DNA from: Dysgonomonas sp. 520
GTDB taxonomy: Bacteria > Bacteroidota > Bacteroidia > Bacteroidales > Dysgonomonadaceae
Reading direction: 5' to 3'
NCBI RefSeq assembly: GCF_010501095.1
Contig: NZ_QVMP01000023.1
Location: 8,557 to 63,952, forward strand
Length of the DNA stretch: 55,396 bases
Of this stretch, positions 52,061 through 55,396 are shown in pieces. Position numbers and translations under genes: made by a program. The number at the start of each line of letters is the position of its first letter. Within the stretch, counting starts at the first letter, position 1. Below the pieces are notes generated by a model. It was not told the DNA's origin, did no database searches, and was given only the letters and a program-made list of their open reading frames with translations.

Positions 52061-53221
52061 ATGAAAAAAATTGAAAGTATAAAATATGTCATTTTAAGTT
52101 TGGTTGCGGTGGTATTGCTGTCTTGTAAGTCAGACCCGAAATTTACCATCAAAGGTGAGATTAAAGGAGTTCGGGATACAATGCTATATTTGGAACACCG
52201 TGGGTTGACCAAGATAACCATTGTTGATTCGGTGAAAGTGAAAAGCGATGGGGCTTTCGAAATAAAGGGTGCTGCGCCCCAATTTCCCGAATTGTATGCC
52301 CTTAGACTTGGCAATCAGTATATTAATCTGGGTGTAGATTCTACCGAAACCATAACAGTCAGAACCACAAAAGATAATTTTGCAACAGGTTATGAAATAG
52401 AAGGCTCGGAAAATAACCTGAAGATCAAGGATATATCGTTGCTCAATTATGAAGTAACGAAAGATGTGAACAGGCTGAAAGAGCAATATCAGGAAAAGTT
52501 GATAACGGAGCAACAGCTATACGACTCGGCTTCGGTTGTTGTTGACAATATGACGAAAATAGCAACAGATATAATAGCTAAAAATCCGGGAAGTATTGCC
52601 GCTTATTTTGCAATCTTTCAGAAAATAAACGGAGATCTATTGTTTGATCCTTACGACAGGAAACAGTCGAAGCTGTATGGTGCAGTTGCTACGCAATGGG
52701 ATACGCACTACAAAGATAGTCCTCGGTCGAAACATTTGAGAGAATTTGCGTTAAGTGCCTTGAGAACAGTGAGGGATACAAATGCACGGTCGAAACTGCT
52801 GGATAATGTGGCGGAAATGAACACAAGCGATTACTTGAAAATCAGTTTGCCTGATGTTGAAAACAAAAATGTTGATCTGCAAACGTTTATCGGTACTCCT
52901 GTGATACTGGATTTTACAACCTACTTGGCCGAATATTCCCCTTTGCATAATGTGGAGTTGAATAAGATATATGAAAAGTATAATGGTCGGGTTGTGATTT
53001 ATCAGGTGTCTTTCGATCCGGATTTTCATAACTGGAAAAACTCGGCGGTAAATTTGCCGTGGATTTCGGTCAGGGATAAAGATGCAGCCGGTTCCAAGTT
53101 GTTTGGATTGTTTAATATTTCGGAACTTCCAACTACCTATATAATTAATAAACAGGGCGAAATAGTGAAGAGAATGACTGCGAATGATAATTTGGAAACT
53201 GAAATTGTGAAAGTGTTATAA
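52061..53221 (+). CDS. DUF4369/thioredoxin-like lipoprotein lacking the CxxC motif
   Basis: This is an exported lipoprotein of 386 residues. The lipobox is VVLLSC (C22). A DUF4369 domain covers about 28-120 (FTIKGEIKG, then TMLYLEH). A TlpA-like thioredoxin fold covers about 255-386 (PVILDFTTYLAEYSPLHNVEL, then a Trx-typical cis-Pro ELPTTYIIN). The active-site position reads TTYLAEYSP and has no cysteine, so it cannot act as a thiol oxidoreductase; it may bind ligand or substrate. Many Bacteroidota paralogues do keep CxxC. It is a single gene followed by greA. Confidence 0.88.
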   Translation: MKKIESIKYVILSLVAVVLLSCKSDPKFTIKGEIKGVRDTMLYLEHRGLTKITIVDSVKVKSDGAFEIKGAAPQFPELYALRLGNQYINLGVDSTETITVRTTKDNFATGYEIEGSENNLKIKDISLLNYEVTKDVNRLKEQYQEKLITEQQLYDSASVVVDNMTKIATDIIAKNPGSIAAYFAIFQKINGDLLFDPYDRKQSKLYGAVATQWDTHYKDSPRSKHLREFALSALRTVRDTNARSKLLDNVAEMNTSDYLKISLPDVENKNVDLQTFIGTPVILDFTTYLAEYSPLHNVELNKIYEKYNGRVVIYQVSFDPDFHNWKNSAVNLPWISVRDKDAAGSKLFGLFNISELPTTYIINKQGEIVKRMTANDNLETEIVKVL

Positions 53222-53235
53222 AACATAAACCAATG

Positions 53236-53266
53236 TTGCAAAGATGAGAAATTAAGACTATCTTTG
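53236..53266 (+). promoter_or_regulatory. Promoter of greA
   Basis: TTG (53236-53238) and TATCTTTG (53259-53266) separated by 20 bp, close to consensus. It produces a leader of about 115 nt that contains the hairpin 53281-53329. Confidence 0.6.
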
Positions 53267-53280
53267 TAATAATAGAAGTG

Positions 53281-53329
53281 AGAAAGAAAAGGAGTTCTGG
53301 TCGTTTGGACAAGGATTCTTTTTCTTTTT
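53281..53329 (+). terminator. Long hairpin in the greA leader
   Basis: 53281-53302 pairs with 53308-53329 over 22 positions with one mismatch and several G.T pairs, with the T-rich side on the 3' arm. It lies after the greA promoter and 60 nt before the start codon. It may be the terminator of the 52061 gene, or a premature terminator or leader RNA for greA. Confidence 0.65.
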
Positions 53330-53389
53330 GTTACTTTCTAAAGTGAATAAACATTTAGTAATAACAATTAAAATTTAAAATTAAATGCC

Positions 53390-53860
53390 ATGGCTATTAG
53401 TTACATGACCGAAGACGGTTACAAAAAACTAAAAGAAGAAATTTATCAATTGGAAGCTTTTGAAAGACCAGCTATATCGAAGCAAATTGCTGAAGCACGT
53501 GATAAAGGAGATTTGTCGGAGAATGCCGAATACGATGCTGCAAAAGAAGCTCAAGGTATTCTTGAGGCTAAGATTGCCCAGTTGAAAAACTTGTTGGCTA
53601 ATGCTCGCTTGATTAACGAAGAAGCAATTGGTACGGATAAAGTTCAGATACTAAATAAAGTAACTATCAGGAATACAAAAAATAATCAGACAATGACCTA
53701 CACCCTGGTTGCAGAGAGTGAGGCTAATCTGAAAGAAAATAAAATAGCAGTCAGTACCCCTATTGCCCAGGGATTGATGGGGAAAAAAGTGGGTGATGTA
53801 GCCGAAATTAAAGTGCCGTCGGGCATTATGAGTTTCGAAATTGTAGATATTTCTATTTAA
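53390..53860 (+). CDS. greA: Transcription elongation factor GreA
   Basis: This 156-residue protein has an N-terminal coiled-coil (about 1-75) with the acidic tip loop DKGDLSENAEYDAAKE that reaches the RNA polymerase active site. The C-terminal FKBP-like domain (about 80-156) includes SPIAQGLMGKK-like TPIAQGLMGKKVGD. It stimulates transcript cleavage in backtracked RNA polymerase. ATG 53390 follows the promoter by about 120 nt. The HIT gene starts 3 bp after it, so they are cotranscribed. Confidence 0.97.
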   Translation: MAISYMTEDGYKKLKEEIYQLEAFERPAISKQIAEARDKGDLSENAEYDAAKEAQGILEAKIAQLKNLLANARLINEEAIGTDKVQILNKVTIRNTKNNQTMTYTLVAESEANLKENKIAVSTPIAQGLMGKKVGDVAEIKVPSGIMSFEIVDISI

Positions 53861-53863
53861 GGT

Positions 53864-54256
53864 ATGGCGAGTATTTTTAGTAAAATAGTAGCAGGTGAAA
53901 TACCCTCATACAAGATTGCCGAAGATCAGGATTACTATGCCTTTCTCGATATAAACCCTATGGGTAAAGGGCATACTTTGGTGATACCCAAAATGGAAAT
54001 AGATTATATTTTTGATTTGGACGACCAGACCTTGTCCGGCATGATGCTTTTTGCGAAAAAGGTGGCGAAAGCCATCGCAAAGGCCATTGAATGTAAGAGA
54101 GTAGGGGTTATGGTTGTCGGGATGGAGGTTCCGCATGCCCATATACATCTTATCCCGATCAATAAAGAGTCGGAAATGAGTTTGTCGAATCCGAAATTGA
54201 AACTAAATCCGGAAGAGTTTGTCGAGATTTGCGAACGAATAAAAGCAAACCTGTAA
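53864..54256 (+). CDS. HIT family (histidine triad) nucleotide-binding hydrolase
   Basis: This 130-residue HINT-branch protein has H91, H93 and H95 in HAHIHLIP, the histidine triad. NPMGKGHTLVIPK is the nucleotide-binding strand region. Such enzymes hydrolyse AMP-lysyl, adenosine phosphoramidates and similar compounds; the in vivo role is unsure. It is downstream of greA (3 bp) and ends before a strong terminator. Confidence 0.95.
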   Translation: MASIFSKIVAGEIPSYKIAEDQDYYAFLDINPMGKGHTLVIPKMEIDYIFDLDDQTLSGMMLFAKKVAKAIAKAIECKRVGVMVVGMEVPHAHIHLIPINKESEMSLSNPKLKLNPEEFVEICERIKANL

Positions 54257-54276
54257 AAAGGAGATAATAAGATAGA

Positions 54277-54312
54277 AAACGAGGTGCTTCGCAAAGCACC
54301 TCGTTTCGTTTT
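54277..54312 (+). terminator. Terminator of greA-HIT
   Basis: Perfect 13-bp stem AAACGAGGTGCTT (54277-54289) and AAGCACCTCGTTT (54294-54306) followed by CG and a T tract. It can also act on the converging lipoprotein gene. Confidence 0.95.
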
Positions 54313-54364
54313 TTTGGATGGGAACAGTCTTTTGCCTCCCGAAAAGAATAAGCATATTTTCGAT

Positions 54365-54799
54365 TTATTTTTTCAAGATAAACATCTCAGAGAGTTCACC
54401 TGTGATTGGTTTTCCGTCAACATCAAGCTGGGTCAGTTTATTTTCTCCAACAGCATATTGGTTTGGTTTATCTTCGCCTGCCAGAGTGATTGTTGTGCCG
54501 GCATCGTCCCAACTATAAGACCCTTTCGAAGAAAAAGGTTTTGCCTTTTTGTCTTTGTAAATCACATCCTTGGTATAGGTGCTGTCGGTCAGTACAATGG
54601 TTACTTCCATTTCGCTGTTCGCTCCGGGTAGAACCCCTTTGTATGTACCCTTATAATCGAGCGAATTTCTAGCATTGTGAATATCAGGAGCCGTTGTGGC
54701 AGAATCAACCGGAGTTGTTGTCGTAGGAGACTGTTTGGCGCCATTGTTACATGATGCTAACAAAAATACAGTTGCAAATAAGAAAACAATCTTTTTCAT
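54365..54799 (-). CDS. NlpE N-domain-like lipoprotein
   Basis: This 144-residue lipoprotein has a lipobox LASC (C17). The NlpE-type domain (about 45-144) has GTYKGVLPGANSEMEV at the position where NlpE proteins usually carry PCxxC. Here G59-A60-N61-S62 replaces the cysteine pair. NlpE of enterobacteria is an outer-membrane sensor of surface contact and copper; this form cannot use that redox pair. I use the ATG at 54799. It converges with the HIT gene. The function in this organism is unknown. Confidence 0.85.
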   Translation of the reverse strand: MKKIVFLFATVFLLASCNNGAKQSPTTTTPVDSATTAPDIHNARNSLDYKGTYKGVLPGANSEMEVTIVLTDSTYTKDVIYKDKKAKPFSSKGSYSWDDAGTTITLAGEDKPNQYAVGENKLTQLDVDGKPITGELSEMFILKK

Positions 54800-55341
54800 C
54801 TTAGTTAATTTAAATTAGAGTTGTTATATACAGTTTATTATTGGTTCAAATCCGATATTAATCGTTTTGTCATATTGAATAAAACGAAAGATCTGTGACA
54901 GAAAATATCCAGATTCTTCACTTCGTTTCTACATATTTACTAAGTTATAACAATTTGGACTATGAAAAGTTTGTTTTGTTCATTCGGGTTTCTATAAATA
55001 TCTCTAAATAATGCGAATCAGTAGTTAAAATAGGTTCTTTAATTTTCTTTACTTCATTCTGCCACATCTTTTACAGAGACTTGCTTTCTCAACTTTTTGG
55101 TGTCAAAAAGTTGCAAAAAACAGTGCTTCGTGACTCGCCGACCTGACAAAGCGATTCGTTGACTAAACTAAATAAACTCGCTACGCTCAGACAGATATTT
55201 AGTTTTGCGCCAACTTTATCGGTCAGGTCACCCGGCTGCGTCACTAATGCACGTCACGCTTACGCCCAATTTTAAAAACGTGACATTTGGTTGATTGACG
55301 GGGTACCCACACAGCGCAGATAAGCGATAAGAACAAAAAGC
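54800..55341. other. Non-coding region with repeat-like element
   Basis: About 540 bp without a gene. From about 55090 it contains a palindrome-rich element: TTTTTGGTGTCAAAAAG, then GACCTGAC (55140-55147) and GTCAGGTC (55222-55229) as an inverted repeat. It runs into the terminal repeat and probably continues at position 1. The part 54800-55080 shows only AT-rich DNA with scattered promoter-like strings. Confidence 0.5.
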
Positions 55342-55396
55342 TGTTTGAGCATTACCAGACCATTCTAATTTTACAGCTTCTTGGTGCGAGTTATTT
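55342..55396. repeat. 55-bp terminal direct repeat, right copy
   Basis: Identical to 1-55. The segment is preceded by a palindrome-rich stretch and is likely part of a multi-copy element. Confidence 0.95.

Noticed and set aside
1-55396. A 55-kb circular plasmid or phage
   Set aside because: The exact overlap of the ends invites this, but the gene set (ffh, parE, secG, lptE, greA, PFOR) is chromosomal housekeeping, and no replication, partition, mobilisation or phage structural gene is present.
1-55396. CRISPR array, tRNA, rRNA, tmRNA or 4.5S RNA genes
   Set aside because: I looked for regularly spaced repeats, CCA-ended cloverleaf patterns and known conserved RNA strings and found none. The ffh gene made a 4.5S RNA plausible, but none is recognisable here.

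Overview
The window looks like a chromosomal stretch from a low-GC member of the Bacteroidota, most likely order Bacteroidales (a Dysgonomonas-like organism is a guess). The signs are many TAnnTTTG -7 promoter boxes, a TonB-dependent receptor paired with a lipoprotein, an HU-CCDC81/SPOR protein, a Bacteroidales-style sigma54 activator-LptE-TPR-SecG operon, and DUF4369 and choice-of-anchor-J lipoproteins. About 46 protein genes can be supported. I see no rRNA, tRNA, CRISPR array, transposase or integrase. The first 55 bases recur exactly as the last 55, so the contig closes on itself through one repeat, most likely an assembly break in a dispersed element.

Layout. 1-593: repeat-like non-coding DNA. 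594-3789: a TetR regulator with four perfect TGAAC-N4-GTTCA sites, a small unknown protein, outer-membrane phospholipase A and a stand-alone LpxC, plausibly a regulated outer-membrane lipid module. 4092-6523: a small unknown gene, a YgbA-like Cys-rich protein, a GNAT acetyltransferase and an RsmF-like rRNA methylase. 6690-10259: pyruvate:ferredoxin oxidoreductase. 10403-15111: an AAA/DUF4143 ATPase, an SDR oxidoreductase, a membrane-anchored solute-binding protein and a DUF4026/DUF2314 protein. 17308-25610: a YgiQ-type radical SAM protein, a GH105 lipoprotein, PurU, ParE, then SecG, a TPR-like protein and LptE. 25610-31680: a sigma54-type activator and a TonB receptor/lipoprotein pair. 32078-34088: an SpoU-family RNA methylase and an NAD-dependent epimerase. 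36154-38362: Ffh and an RsmI-like methylase. 38426-50697: a leftward exopolysaccharide operon (wza, wzc, wzy-like, wzx-like, five glycosyltransferases, a radical SAM enzyme). 50901-54799: HU/SPOR protein, DUF4369 lipoprotein, GreA, HIT protein and an NlpE-like lipoprotein.

The most unusual content is a duplicated two-gene cassette (15263-17223 and 34123-36089). Each copy has an AraC-type regulator divergent from a secreted protein. About 1.34 kb is nearly identical between copies, from beyond the end of araC to codon ~60 of the secreted gene. The C-terminal domains then differ completely, one of them C1q/TNF-like. Each araC is flanked by a 25-bp inverted repeat that is also a hairpin. The distal repeat is a strong terminator just after a consensus promoter, so it may end a ~57-nt RNA complementary to the leader of the secreted gene. 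This is my best candidate for an undescribed regulatory or antigenic-variation system; its function is inference.
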